Source: Hornefia porci (lineage in GTDB: Bacteria > Bacillota > Clostridia > Peptostreptococcales > Anaerovoracaceae). From it: DNA of 64,000 bases. The DNA lies in contig NZ_MJIE01000001.1 of the NCBI RefSeq assembly GCF_001940235.1, positions 62,001 to 126,000 on the forward strand, written 5' to 3'. Of the stretch, positions 16,197 to 25,183 are shown piece after piece. Numbering within the stretch: position 1 is the first letter of the stretch; each line of letters opens with the position of its first letter. The position numbers and the translations under genes were made by a program. The notes below the pieces were generated by a model. It was not told where the DNA came from, ran no database searches, and worked only from the letters and a program-made list of their open reading frames with translations.

Positions 16197-18470
16197 ATGC
16201 ATATACCTTCGCTGGTCACGGACCTGGCGATGATGCTCATCGTGGCAGGCATCGTCAGCATCATTTTCCGGAAACTGAATCTGCCCGTTATCCTGGGCTA
16301 CATCCTGGCAGGCTTCATTACAAGCCCGTATTTTCCCATGTTTTTCAGCGTGGAGGATAAGCAGACCATCAACGCTCTCAGCGAGCTGGGCGTAATCATC
16401 ATCCTGTTCCATATCGGACTTGAATTCGATTTTCACAAGCTGCTGAGCGTCGGGAGCACCGCGATCGTCACCGCGATTGTCAAGATGTCCGGAGTGCTTG
16501 CGGTGGGGTACTGCTTCGGAACGATGATCGGGCTGTCGCGGATGAACAGCGTCTTTCTGGGAGCAATGCTTTCCATCAGCTCTACGGTGGTGATCCGGAA
16601 GGCCTTCGATGAACTGGGCGTCGCCGGCGAAAAATACACGTCTCTCGTAATGGGCACGCTGATCATGGAGGATCTGTTCGGGGTATTCATCATGGTGATT
16701 CTGTCCTCCCTCGCGGTGGGGCAGAATACCGGCGGGACGGAGCTGATGATCCATCTGGGACTGATGGGCTGCTATCTGGTGGTCTGGCTGCTGCTGGGGA
16801 TTTTCCTGCTGCCGACGTTCCTGAATAAGATTATGGCGTTGATGAACCGGGAGATGCTGGTGGTGCTGTCTCTGGGGATCTGTTTCTGTATGGCGCTGAT
16901 CGCCAGGAGCCTCGGATTCTCTGTGGAGCTGGGTGCGTTTCTGGCGGGGTCGCTGTTTGCGGGAACAAAGCACGCTGAAGAGGTGGAGGAATCCACCTCT
17001 GCGATAAAGGACATGTTCTCCGTCATCTTCTTCCTTTCTGTTGGAATGCTGGTGGACCCGTCTGTAATCGCTGAACAGTGGACCTCGATTCTGCCGATCG
17101 CGATAATTGCAGTTCTGGCCAAGCTGGTCTTCGCGACGCTGGGCATGGTTTTGTCCGGGCAGAGCCTCGGAACGGCGATCCGCAGCGGATTCAGCCTGGC
17201 GCCCATCGGCGAGTTCTCCTATATCATCGCATCTCTGGGAATTTCTCTGGGGGTGATGGACAGCTATCTGTATCCGGTGATTGTGGCGGCTTCGGTGCTG
17301 ACGACGCTGATCACTCCGGTGCTGATCCGGAATTCCGGAAGGTTTACCGGATTTCTGCGGGGGCATCTGCCGGAAAAGGTGCTGGACAAGATGACACAAT
17401 ATTCCTCCAGCGAGCAGGATAAAGAGGAGAAAATTCCGGACTGGGGCGTGTGGCTTCGTCAGTATTTTCAGAGTCTGCTGCTGTACGGGACGATTATGCT
17501 GGTTGCGGCCATCGCCGGCGTTCATCTGGCTGCACCCGCATTGGAGCATCTGACAAACGGCGTCTGGGCCGGCGTGATTTCCTGCGGTGGCATCTACGTG
17601 GTCATCGCGCTGTTCCTGCGTCCGATGCTGAAGTTTCACGACAAAGTATTCACCCGCCTGTGGCTCGACAGTAAAGCCAACCGGCCGCCTATGGTGCTTC
17701 TGATCTGTATCAAGGTGATCCTCATCGCCGTCATTGTGTTCTATCCGATTCATCAGATGTTCGGCGCGCACCGGTCTATTCTGTTCATCGCGGTTCTTGC
17801 GGCGATACTCGTTCTGAGCAAAACAGACTTCATCACCACCTCTTATCTGGAGATGGAGACCCGGTTCCTGCGGAATCTGAATGAAAAAACCATTCACCGC
17901 CTTCAGCAGGAAAACGGACAGCAGGAATGGCTGAATGAGGATATTAATATCTTTTCATATTTTGTTCCGGAGGATGCGCCATATATCGGAAAACGGCTGA
18001 GTGAGCTGGAGTGGGGCAGACGTTACGACGTGCTGGTTGTAAAGATCCGCAGAGGAGAAAGGTCGATCCTGCTTCCGCAGGGCAGTGTGCCGGTGCAGGC
18101 GGGGGATAAGCTGTACGTTGTAGGCAATCTCGCCGCTGTCTGCAACCTGCACAAAGCGCTGGACATCGATCCTCCCAGGAGGATCCGCACGCTCAGGGCC
18201 TTCATGGAGACCGATTATCCTGACACGGAGAACGCGCTGGCTTGCCTGGCCATTCAGGTTACCGGATGCGAGCCGTACTGCGGCCAGTCGATTATGAATA
18301 CGCAGATTCTGAACAAGGGGCACTGTATGATTCTGGGTATTCAGAAGAACGGCTATCCGGTGGTCATGCCGGATCCTCATCTGACGATCCGGAAGGACGA
18401 TGTGATCTGGGTCATGGGCTCCAACAACAACGTGGGCCGCCTGGCCGCTTTCAGCGTCTGCCCGCTTTAA
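16197..18470 (+). CDS. Cation:proton antiporter (CPA2/KefB type) with RCK_C domains
   Basis: A 757-residue transporter. Residues 1-385 are the Na+/H+ exchanger domain with about a dozen helices (LPVILGYILAGF, GIGLEF-like HIGLEFDFHKL, SISSTVVIRKAFDELG, ELGAFLAGSLFAGT). A second membrane block follows (about 415-560). At the C-terminus are two TrkA-C/RCK_C domains (about 600-650 and 690-750), which usually bind nucleotides or ions and gate transport. No full NAD-binding RCK_N domain is visible. The ATG at 16197 is preferred because GAAGGAAGGGGG lies just upstream; a GTG at 16179 precedes that site. K+ or Na+ export in exchange for protons is expected. Confidence 0.85.
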   Translation: MHIPSLVTDLAMMLIVAGIVSIIFRKLNLPVILGYILAGFITSPYFPMFFSVEDKQTINALSELGVIIILFHIGLEFDFHKLLSVGSTAIVTAIVKMSGVLAVGYCFGTMIGLSRMNSVFLGAMLSISSTVVIRKAFDELGVAGEKYTSLVMGTLIMEDLFGVFIMVILSSLAVGQNTGGTELMIHLGLMGCYLVVWLLLGIFLLPTFLNKIMALMNREMLVVLSLGICFCMALIARSLGFSVELGAFLAGSLFAGTKHAEEVEESTSAIKDMFSVIFFLSVGMLVDPSVIAEQWTSILPIAIIAVLAKLVFATLGMVLSGQSLGTAIRSGFSLAPIGEFSYIIASLGISLGVMDSYLYPVIVAASVLTTLITPVLIRNSGRFTGFLRGHLPEKVLDKMTQYSSSEQDKEEKIPDWGVWLRQYFQSLLLYGTIMLVAAIAGVHLAAPALEHLTNGVWAGVISCGGIYVVIALFLRPMLKFHDKVFTRLWLDSKANRPPMVLLICIKVILIAVIVFYPIHQMFGAHRSILFIAVLAAILVLSKTDFITTSYLEMETRFLRNLNEKTIHRLQQENGQQEWLNEDINIFSYFVPEDAPYIGKRLSELEWGRRYDVLVVKIRRGERSILLPQGSVPVQAGDKLYVVGNLAAVCNLHKALDIDPPRRIRTLRAFMETDYPDTENALACLAIQVTGCEPYCGQSIMNTQILNKGHCMILGIQKNGYPVVMPDPHLTIRKDDVIWVMGSNNNVGRLAAFSVCPL

Positions 18471-18497
18471 AGACTGCGTCGTCTCTCTTTTGTACAA

Positions 18498-18549
18498 AGA
18501 AAACCCCCGCGCGGGAGCCTTCCTTACGGAAGACGTCCCGATGCGGGGG
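18498..18549 (-). terminator. Bidirectional-type terminator between antiporter and uracil permease
   Basis: CCCCCGC (18504-18510) pairs with GCGGGGG (18543-18549), with an inner TTCC/GGAA hairpin. On the minus strand the stem is followed by TTTTCTTTG, so it mainly ends the permease transcript. Confidence 0.65.
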
Positions 18550-18588
18550 ATGATTTTCTGTTCGCCGGCCGGAAAACGGAGACGGCGT

Positions 18589-19875
18589 TTATTTCTCCTC
18601 GTAATCGTTGGTGAGATGGAAACGGTCCAGAATGTACAGCAGCAGTCCCATGGCCATGCCCACGACGGTAGCCAGACACATTCCGGTAAGCTTGACGGAT
18701 CCGATCTGGATGTATGCGCCGGAAAGTCCGGTGATAAAGATGACCGAGGTAAGGGCAAGGTTGCGGGGACGCGCGTAGTCGATTTTTTCATCCACCATGA
18801 GCCGGATGCCGGAGGCCGCGATCATGCCGTAGAGCAGGAAGCTTACGCCGCCCATGACCGGCGCGGGGATGGTCTGAATCAGACCGGACGCCTTGCCGAT
18901 GAAGGCCAGGCAGATGGAGAACACTGCCGCGCCTCCGATGACCCAGACGCTGTAAACCTTTGTAATCGCCATGACGCCGATGTTCTCACCGTAGGTGGTG
19001 GTCGGAACGGAGCCGCAGAGACCGGACAGCGTCGTGGAGATTCCGTCTGAAAGCAGAGTGCTGTGGAGACCGGGGTCCTCCAGCAGATTTCTGCCGACGA
19101 TTTCAGAGGTTACGACCTGATGACCGATGTGTTCGGAAATCACCACGAGGGATGCGGGAATGATGATCAGAATCGCCTGCAGGCTGAATTTGGGGTACAG
19201 GAAATTCGGGAGGGCGAGCCAGGAGGCCCGGGTGACGTTGGAGAAGTCCACGATGCCCACCGCGAGAGCCAGACAGTAACCGACGATGATGGAGATCAGG
19301 ATGGCGATGGCCGCCGCGAATCCGCGGAACAGAACCTGTCCGAAGACAGCCATCGCAAGAGTCACCAGGAAGACGGCGGCGAACTTCGGGTCAATGCTGA
19401 AATCACTGGCGCCGTCCGGGGCAACGATTCCGCCGTTCTGGGCAGCATTCTTCGCCAGCTCCAGACCGATCAGCGCCACAACCGGACCCATGGCGGCGGG
19501 GGGAAGGACGATGTCGATCCAGCGGATGCCGACGAATTTGATGATAATCGCGACGGCGATGAAAATCAGTCCGGTTATAACAAACCCGCCCAGGGCATAT
19601 TGGTATCCAAGCTGAGGATTGTTAATGACCAGCAGAGCGGGAGAGATAAAGGCGAAACTGGAGCCGAGGTATGCGGGAGACTTCCCCTTTGTGACAAAAA
19701 TAAAGATAAGTGTGCCAACGCCGTTCATCAGCAATGCGATGGCAGGACTTATCCCGAGTAAGTATGGTACCAGCACGGACGCGCTGAACATGGCGAAGGT
19801 GTGCTGGATGCTGAGAGGAATGCCCCGCTTCAGAGGGACCCTTTCCTCCACCTGTATAATTTTGGAATCGTTCAT
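18589..19875 (-). CDS. uraA: Uracil permease (NCS2 family)
   Basis: A 428-residue nucleobase:cation symporter-2 protein that imports uracil. It shows the family pattern of about 14 membrane spans, with QHTFAMFSASVLVPYLLG near the start, YLGSSFAFISPALL, and the transport signature in VISEHIGHQVVTSEIVGRNL plus LCGSVPTTTYGENIGVMAITKVYS. The length is typical. An 82-base gap separates it from the gene upstream and holds a good promoter, but it is too short for a PyrR attenuator. Xanthine or other pyrimidines are less likely given the VPTTTYGEN segment. Confidence 0.9.
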   Translation of the reverse strand: MNDSKIIQVEERVPLKRGIPLSIQHTFAMFSASVLVPYLLGISPAIALLMNGVGTLIFIFVTKGKSPAYLGSSFAFISPALLVINNPQLGYQYALGGFVITGLIFIAVAIIIKFVGIRWIDIVLPPAAMGPVVALIGLELAKNAAQNGGIVAPDGASDFSIDPKFAAVFLVTLAMAVFGQVLFRGFAAAIAILISIIVGYCLALAVGIVDFSNVTRASWLALPNFLYPKFSLQAILIIIPASLVVISEHIGHQVVTSEIVGRNLLEDPGLHSTLLSDGISTTLSGLCGSVPTTTYGENIGVMAITKVYSVWVIGGAAVFSICLAFIGKASGLIQTIPAPVMGGVSFLLYGMIAASGIRLMVDEKIDYARPRNLALTSVIFITGLSGAYIQIGSVKLTGMCLATVVGMAMGLLLYILDRFHLTNDYEEK

Positions 19876-19925
19876 AAATCCTCCGTTCTTTAATAGATTC
19901 TCACAGTATTTTTACACTCGAAGAT

Positions 19926-19954
19926 ATTATACTCACTGTGCCGCTGTTCTGCAA
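19926..19954 (-). promoter_or_regulatory. Promoter for uraA
   Basis: Minus strand TTGCAG (19949-19954) and TATAAT (19926-19931) with 17-base spacing, placed just after the stop of the MBL-fold gene. Confidence 0.6.
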
Positions 19955-19957
19955 CGG

Positions 19958-20881
19958 TTATTTCACGGGATCGTCCGGAAATCGCAGACTTTTTTTCATG
20001 CCGCAGTATCCGGCGACGGAGTTGGGAAAAACGCAGCGGGCGTTTTCTATCTGAGCCTCCGGGTCTGTCAGAGATGGACTGTAATGAGTGAGCCAGAGTT
20101 CTCCGGCTCCGCAGGACGCGGCCAGCGCGGCGGCTTCGGGAAAGGTCATATGTCCCCACTCTTTCGCCTTGTCAAGCTTGGCGTTGTCGGGATAGATCCC
20201 CTCCAGCACCATGAGATCGGCGCTGCGGCCATAGTCGCGGATGGACTCCGTCGGGCGCGTGTCGGTTGCATAGACAACCCGGATCCCGCGGCGGGGCGGA
20301 CCCATGACCATGTCCGGCGTGATGATCCGCTGACCGATTTCAATCGACGAACCGTTCTGGAGATGAGACCATACCTTCACCGGGAGTTTCAGCTCGCGGG
20401 CCTTCTGCGGGTCAAAGCGGCCGCTGCGCCCGACGTAAAGAGAGTAGCCGAGGCAGGGAATCCGGTGCTTTACCGGAAAGGGGGTGATCCGCATCGGTCC
20501 GGCGCTGAGGAACTGCTCTGTCTCACCGCTGATCTCGCTGAGCATGACGTCGAAGGAGAGCTCTGGCGCGACCACCATCAGACCCTGGAGTATCTGGTAC
20601 AGTCCCGCCGGGCCGCAGATGGTCAGGGGTTCCGTCCGCTCGCAATTGTTCATGGACAGCAGCAGTCCCGGAAGTCCGGCAACGTGGTCGGCGTGTACGT
20701 GGGTGATGCAGATGAGATCGATAGGCTTCAGATTGCACCCGGCCTCTGCAAGCGCAATCTGCGTGCCTTCTCCGCAGTCGATCAGAACAGAATGACCCTC
20801 TGATCTGGCGTATAAACATGTGAGCCACCGGCCGGGAAGCGGTTTCATGCCTCCGGTGCCGGCCAGACATATATCCAGCAT
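19958..20881 (-). CDS. rnz: MBL-fold ribonuclease Z-type protein
   Basis: A 307-residue metallo-beta-lactamase fold protein of the RNase Z group. The zinc motif is THVHADHVAGLPGLL, with further metal ligands in FPVKHRIPCLGY, VVYATDTRPTESI and WLTHYSPSLTDPE. RNase Z cuts the 3' trailer from tRNA precursors; the terminal HYSP segment supports this over generic hydrolases. The ATG at 20881 has GGAGG seven bases upstream; an in-frame start at 20899 lies before it. The gene is transcribed in the same direction as uraA but uraA has its own promoter. A phosphodiesterase role is the main alternative. Confidence 0.8.
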   Translation of the reverse strand: MLDICLAGTGGMKPLPGRWLTCLYARSEGHSVLIDCGEGTQIALAEAGCNLKPIDLICITHVHADHVAGLPGLLLSMNNCERTEPLTICGPAGLYQILQGLMVVAPELSFDVMLSEISGETEQFLSAGPMRITPFPVKHRIPCLGYSLYVGRSGRFDPQKARELKLPVKVWSHLQNGSSIEIGQRIITPDMVMGPPRRGIRVVYATDTRPTESIRDYGRSADLMVLEGIYPDNAKLDKAKEWGHMTFPEAAALAASCGAGELWLTHYSPSLTDPEAQIENARCVFPNSVAGYCGMKKSLRFPDDPVK

Positions 20882-21148
20882 TGGAAAACCTCCAGTCAAT
20901 CGGCAGTGCGGTGAACAGACAACCGGCGCATTGCAGCCTTTTGCAGACCGCGATTCTGCGAAAAATCCTTTGTCGGTGCCGGGGATGCCTTAATAATCAT
21001 ACACTGATTATAGCACAAAAAAATTAAAAAAGGGCTTTAGGTTTACAATAATCTGTGATAAAATGGTTACAAAATCATATGCGATTGAAGCACTTTGGCT
21101 GAACGAAATGGGAAAAACAACAGGGGATAATTAAAGGAGTTTTACCAA

Positions 21149-22330
21149 ATGAAAAAAAGAAGTGTAGTGTCGATCGTTTTATTTTTGTGTCTGGGAATGT
21201 TTTTTGTACTCCCGGAGACAGCGTCTGCCGCGACGAAGAATCTCGAAATGAGTCAGATCTCTGTCACCGCGGCAACAACGACTTCTGTGAGCCTGTCCTG
21301 GAAGAAGGTCAACGGAGCCTACGGATACTATATTTACCGCGCCTCCTCCAAAAACGGCACATATCAGAAGGTCGCCGGTCTGAAGAAGGGAAAGATTGTC
21401 AAATATACGGATACGGGACTGTCACCGTCCAAAACCTATTACTATAAAGCGAGGGTGAGATATTCAAAGAAATATTGTAAACCTGTGAAGGCTGCGACGA
21501 AGTCGGTATCATTTTCAGATGCGAAGCCGGCGGTAACCGTGGCGGTTTATAAGTCGGGAAGCAGAGTGAAATGGAAGGCGGTGAGCGGCGCCACGAGCTA
21601 CCGCGTTTACCGCGCGACCTCATCAGGAGGAAGCTATTCCAGGATCGGTACAACGAGCAGCTCCAAGCTGTATTACACCGATTACAGCGGCACCTCCGGA
21701 AAAACCTACTATTATAAAGTCAGAGCGGCGAAGTGGAAGAGCGGGAAATACACCTATTCCCGATATTGCTCCGCGGTGAAATTCAGAACAGTTTCACGGG
21801 TGTTTGTCGCCTGCGGACACGGAACCGATATTTTAGGCGCCTGGGACAGCGGCTGCACATACAAAAGCATGTCGGAAGCGGGTCTGATGCTGCCCATCAC
21901 CAAATCAATGGTTAAATATCTGCGGGCGTCGGGAGTGTATGTATACACAGATGCGGACGCGAACAACAATAAGAACATGCTGGCCTGCGTCAAATGGGCG
22001 AACAAGAAACGGATCAGTGCCTATATGAGCATTCACTGTGACTGGCGTTACGCGCCGACGGGAACTCTGCCCCTGTATAAGAGCAGCGCGGACAAAAAAC
22101 TCGCGCAGGCGCTGAACAAGGGCGTCCGTTCCAATGTCAGCATTGCGACCCGCGGTCTGAGTTATCGCTGGGATCTTTACGAGCTGAGCGCGCCGAAGGC
22201 TCCGGCAGCCTGCATCTTTGAGACAGGGAGCATCAGTAAGGATTATAAGAAATTCAAGAAGCACGACGCCTACGGAAAGGGTCTGGCGAAGGGCATGTGC
22301 TCCTATCTGGGCGTGAAGTTCGCCGATTAG
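21149..22330 (+). CDS. Secreted N-acetylmuramoyl-L-alanine amidase with fibronectin III-like repeats
   Basis: A 393-residue exported protein. A signal peptide (SVVSIVLFLCLGMFFVLPETASA) precedes two fibronectin type III-like modules (about residues 35-115 and 125-215), each with the SWKKVNGAYGYYIYR or VKWKAVSGATSYRVYR pattern. The C-terminal part (218-390) looks like an Amidase_3 zinc enzyme: the first histidine in VACGHGT, a glutamate in SEAGLML, SIHCDW, and the catalytic-type glutamate in CIFETGSI. It probably cleaves the amide between muramic acid and the peptide in peptidoglycan. The start follows TAAAGGAG. It stands alone between divergent and unrelated genes. Confidence 0.8.
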   Translation: MKKRSVVSIVLFLCLGMFFVLPETASAATKNLEMSQISVTAATTTSVSLSWKKVNGAYGYYIYRASSKNGTYQKVAGLKKGKIVKYTDTGLSPSKTYYYKARVRYSKKYCKPVKAATKSVSFSDAKPAVTVAVYKSGSRVKWKAVSGATSYRVYRATSSGGSYSRIGTTSSSKLYYTDYSGTSGKTYYYKVRAAKWKSGKYTYSRYCSAVKFRTVSRVFVACGHGTDILGAWDSGCTYKSMSEAGLMLPITKSMVKYLRASGVYVYTDADANNNKNMLACVKWANKKRISAYMSIHCDWRYAPTGTLPLYKSSADKKLAQALNKGVRSNVSIATRGLSYRWDLYELSAPKAPAACIFETGSISKDYKKFKKHDAYGKGLAKGMCSYLGVKFAD

Positions 22331-22374
22331 GAGCTGCGGCCCGCAGACGAAATCCGCCGATTCGCAGATTTGTG

Positions 22375-22402
22375 TTGACTAATCCGGAAAAAGTATTATA
22401 TT
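22375..22402 (+). promoter_or_regulatory. Promoter of the metal ATPase cassette
   Basis: TTGACT (22375-22380) is followed after about 16 bases by TATATT (22397-22402). The region is AT-rich and the only good promoter before the cassette. Confidence 0.55.
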
Positions 22403-22425
22403 ATTAATAAAACAAAACAAGCGGG

Positions 22426-22453
22426 AAGGTCCATTTCGGACCTTTCTTTCTTT
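22426..22453 (+). terminator. Leader terminator (attenuator candidate) before the ATPase cassette
   Basis: AAGGTCC (22426-22432) and GGACCTT (22438-22444) form a 7-bp stem with a 5-base loop, followed by TCTTTCTTT. It lies between the promoter and the first gene, so it may stop transcription early. Confidence 0.55.
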
Positions 22454-22459
22454 AAGAGA

Positions 22460-22483
22460 CACAGTTAGTTATATCTAACTGTG
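22460..22483 (+). promoter_or_regulatory. Inverted repeat, possible metalloregulator operator
   Basis: CACAGTTAG (22460-22468) and CTAACTGTG (22475-22483) are perfect 9-base arms around TTATAT. The AGTTAG/CTAACT core resembles operators of DtxR/MntR-type regulators, but it could equally be a second RNA hairpin. It ends eight bases before the AAAGGAG ribosome site. Confidence 0.45.
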
Positions 22484-22504
22484 CGTTTGGAAAGGAGAAG
22501 AGAT

Positions 22505-22801
22505 ATGAGCGTATTGGAAAAAATCGCATGGGGAGCGGGCGGACTGCTTCTGGGAACTGCCGGGAAGGCGATCCTGACCAGCCGGGATGCGAAGAAGGTT
22601 TACACACACTGCACGGCTGCGGTGCTCCGCGGAAGAGACTGCATTATGGAAACCGGAGACGCGATCCGGGAGAACTGCGGTGACATTTACGCCGATGCCG
22701 AGGATATCAATCATGTCCGCTATGCCGATGCGGAGAAGAAAAAGGTACAGGAGGCTGAGGCGATTCTGGCCGCATATAAAGAGAAGGAAGCGGAAGCATA
22801 A
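22505..22801 (+). CDS. Small DUF6110-like protein of a metal ATPase cassette
   Basis: A 98-residue protein with an N-terminal glycine-rich hydrophobic segment (KIAWGAGGLLLGTAGKAIL) and then LTSRDAKKVYTHCTAAVLRGRDCIM, followed by an acidic, helical C-terminal half. This resembles the DUF6110 group found beside heavy-metal P-type ATPases in Firmicutes; the assignment is from memory. The ATG has AAAGGAG seven bases upstream. Its TAA overlaps the ATPase ATG by one base (TAATG), so the two are translationally coupled. It could be a membrane-anchored accessory subunit or a metal chaperone, but it has only two cysteines and no classical metal motif. Confidence 0.65.
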   Translation: MSVLEKIAWGAGGLLLGTAGKAILTSRDAKKVYTHCTAAVLRGRDCIMETGDAIRENCGDIYADAEDINHVRYADAEKKKVQEAEAILAAYKEKEAEA

Positions 22802-24909
22802 TGCAGTATCTGATACTTCACGAATCGAGACAGCGGATGCGTCTGCGCGTTCCGCGTCTGAACCTGACCCTCAGGGAGGCGGATGTTCTGGAGGCTTATC
22901 TGAACAGCCTGAGCTTCGTGAAGAATGCCTGTGTCCATGAGCGCACGGGCGACGCGATTGTGTTCCTTGTGAACAAAGACGCAGGTCGGCCGGCGCTGCT
23001 GAAAGCGCTGGACAGATTTTCCTTTGTTGACGAGAGCATCGCGGCCCTCGCTCCGGAGCATTCTGTCCGGGCGATGAACCGCAGATATCAGGAGAAGATG
23101 ACAGCGCTGATTCTGGGGAGGGCGTTCCGGAGTCTGTTCTTTCCGAAGTCTCTGCAGATCGCGTGGACGGTTGGGAAGAGCTTCCGCTTTCTCGCTATGG
23201 GCCTGAAATCCCTGCTGCGGGGGAGGCTGGAGGTCTCGGTGCTGGACGCCGCGGCGATTGCGGCTTCCATGCTCCGGGGAGACTTCTCCACAGCGTCCTC
23301 TGTGATGTTTCTGCTGCAGACCGGAGACCTTCTGGAGGACTGGACTCACAGAAAATCTGTGAACGATCTTGCCGGCGCCATGTCTCTGAAGGTTGACCGT
23401 GTATGGAAACGGACAGACGAAGGAGACGTACTGACCGATGTGTCGGTAATCCGGCCCGGTGACAGAATCGTCGTCCGGACGTCAAACGTGATTCCGCTGG
23501 ACGGAAAGGTTGTGGAGGGGGAAGCCTCTGTCAACCAGGCGTCCATGACGGGTGAATCGGTTCCCGTGATCCGCAGACCCGGCGGCTATGTCTACGCCGG
23601 CACCATAGTGGAGGAGGGCGGCTGTGTCATCGAAGTCACCAGAGCGACGGGCAGCGGACGATATGACCAGATTGTCAGGATGATTGAAGAGTCCGAGAAG
23701 CTGAAGTCCGGCACTGAGGAGAGGGCGTTCCATCTGGCGGACCGTCTGGTGCCGTATTCCCTCGGCGGCGCGGCGCTGACCTGGCTCCTGACGAGAAACA
23801 TCGACAAAGCGGTTTCCTTCCTGATGGTGGATTTCTCCTGCGCACTGAAATTGTCTATGCCGCTTTCTGTCCTTTCGGCGATCCGGGAGGCAGGGGAGCA
23901 TGATATCTCCGTAAAGGGCGGAAAATTCCTGGAGGCTGTGGCGGAGGCGGAGACGATCGTCTTCGACAAAACCGGAACGCTGACGCACGCGACTCCTTCC
24001 GTTGTCGATGTCGTGACCTTTGACGGCACGGATGCGACGGAGGATCTGCGGATCGCGGCCTGTCTGGAGGAGCATTATCCTCATTCGATTGCCAATGCCA
24101 TCGTCAGCTGCGCCGGAGAAAGGGGAATCCGTCACGACGAGATGCACTCGAAGGTAGAGTATGTAGTGGCGCACGGGATTTCCAGCAGGCTGGAGGGCCG
24201 TGAAAAAGCGGTCATCGGCAGCTATCATTTTGTTTTTGAAGATGAGAGCTGCGTGATTCCGGAAAACGAAAAGGAGAAATTCCGCCGCCTTCCCACAGAG
24301 TATTCGCATCTGTTCCTGGCCATCGACGGATGTCTGAAGGCCGCGATATGTATCTTTGACCCCCTGCGCGGGGAAGCGGCAGAGGTGGTGGATGCGCTTC
24401 ACAAGCTCGGACTGAACAAAGTCTGTATGATGACCGGCGACAATGAGCATACGGCATCCGCAATCGCGAGAAAGCTGAATCTGGATGAATATTATGCGGA
24501 GGTGCTGCCGCGGGACAAGGCAGAATTCATCCAGAGGGAGCATGAAAAAGGACGAAGGGTCATCATGACCGGAGACGGCGTCAACGACACGCCGGCGCTT
24601 TCAGAAGCGGACGCGGGAATCGCGGTCAGCGACGGGGCGGCTATCGCAAGGGAAATTGCAGATATAACAATTTCCTCCGACAGCCTGCGGCAGCTTGTGA
24701 TCCTGCGGAAAATCAGCTGGGCTCTGATGAAACGCATCAATGACAACTACCGGTTCATCATCGGATTCAACGCGAGCCTGATCGCATTCGGCGTGCTGGG
24801 AATATTGCCTCCGGCGACCTCCGCGCTGCTGCACAACGGCTCAACCCTCGTGACCGGAATCCGGAGCATGAGCAATTTGCTGAAGGAGGATGAAGATGAA
24901 AAAGCATAA
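22801..24909 (+). CDS. Heavy-metal translocating P-type ATPase
   Basis: A 702-residue P1B-type ATPase. Motifs: MTGESVPV (actuator domain), DKTGTLTHATPS with phosphorylated D389, a histidine-containing EEHYPHSIANAI segment, and TGDGVNDTPALSEADAGIAV (hinge). The N-terminal 75 residues look like a degenerate HMA fold without CXXC. The helix before D389 carries SCALKLSMP in place of the CPC of copper and zinc pumps, so the metal cannot be read from the sequence; manganese, iron or cobalt are possible. Membrane helices flank the actuator and the C-terminus. It is the second gene of a three-gene cassette. Confidence 0.85.
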   Translation: MQYLILHESRQRMRLRVPRLNLTLREADVLEAYLNSLSFVKNACVHERTGDAIVFLVNKDAGRPALLKALDRFSFVDESIAALAPEHSVRAMNRRYQEKMTALILGRAFRSLFFPKSLQIAWTVGKSFRFLAMGLKSLLRGRLEVSVLDAAAIAASMLRGDFSTASSVMFLLQTGDLLEDWTHRKSVNDLAGAMSLKVDRVWKRTDEGDVLTDVSVIRPGDRIVVRTSNVIPLDGKVVEGEASVNQASMTGESVPVIRRPGGYVYAGTIVEEGGCVIEVTRATGSGRYDQIVRMIEESEKLKSGTEERAFHLADRLVPYSLGGAALTWLLTRNIDKAVSFLMVDFSCALKLSMPLSVLSAIREAGEHDISVKGGKFLEAVAEAETIVFDKTGTLTHATPSVVDVVTFDGTDATEDLRIAACLEEHYPHSIANAIVSCAGERGIRHDEMHSKVEYVVAHGISSRLEGREKAVIGSYHFVFEDESCVIPENEKEKFRRLPTEYSHLFLAIDGCLKAAICIFDPLRGEAAEVVDALHKLGLNKVCMMTGDNEHTASAIARKLNLDEYYAEVLPRDKAEFIQREHEKGRRVIMTGDGVNDTPALSEADAGIAVSDGAAIAREIADITISSDSLRQLVILRKISWALMKRINDNYRFIIGFNASLIAFGVLGILPPATSALLHNGSTLVTGIRSMSNLLKEDEDEKA

Positions 24910-24976
24910 ATTTTTCGCGATAGCCACGATTATCTGCTTTTCTCTGACCGTTCTTACGGGATACAGGAAACAGTAG
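24896..24976 (+). CDS. 26-residue single-helix membrane peptide
   Basis: The frame MKKHKFFAIATIICFSLTVL ends in TGYRKQ: a basic start, one hydrophobic helix and a polar end. It overlaps the last 14 bases of the ATPase and its ATG sits six bases after AAGGAGG, an ideal ribosome site; an ATG at 24890 in frame overlaps that site. Too short for standard gene calls. Position and coupling suggest a small subunit or regulator of the pump. Function unknown. Confidence 0.6.
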   Translation: MKKHKFFAIATIICFSLTVLTGYRKQ

Positions 24977-25035
24977 TCCGCCGTCTCATGCGACAAAACA
25001 TATTGCAGAAAACGCATGAACAAAGCACATAGCAA

Positions 25036-25062
25036 ACGAGGCTGCCCGGAGGGCAGCCTCGT
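25036..25062. terminator. Hairpin terminator between the ATPase cassette and cysK
   Basis: ACGAGGCTGCCC and GGGCAGCCTCGT (25036-25062) form a perfect 12-bp stem with a 3-base loop. The T run is short on both sides. It sits between convergent genes and may serve both. Confidence 0.65.
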
Positions 25063-25183
25063 CATCATGTCTGAGGAGTCATTTATTATGAGTTGATGTA
25101 TGTCTGAGTAAGCTGATAAGAGAAATATGAGTCATTTCTTTTCAGCGAATGCTGCAGCATCGCTTTTATCTGTTCGCGTGGTT

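Noticed and set aside
15993..17897. A 634-codon open frame on the minus strand opposite the antiporter gene
   Set aside because: Its translation is low-complexity His/Gln/Arg-rich with no domain, while the plus strand encodes a clear antiporter. It is a shadow of GC-rich coding DNA.
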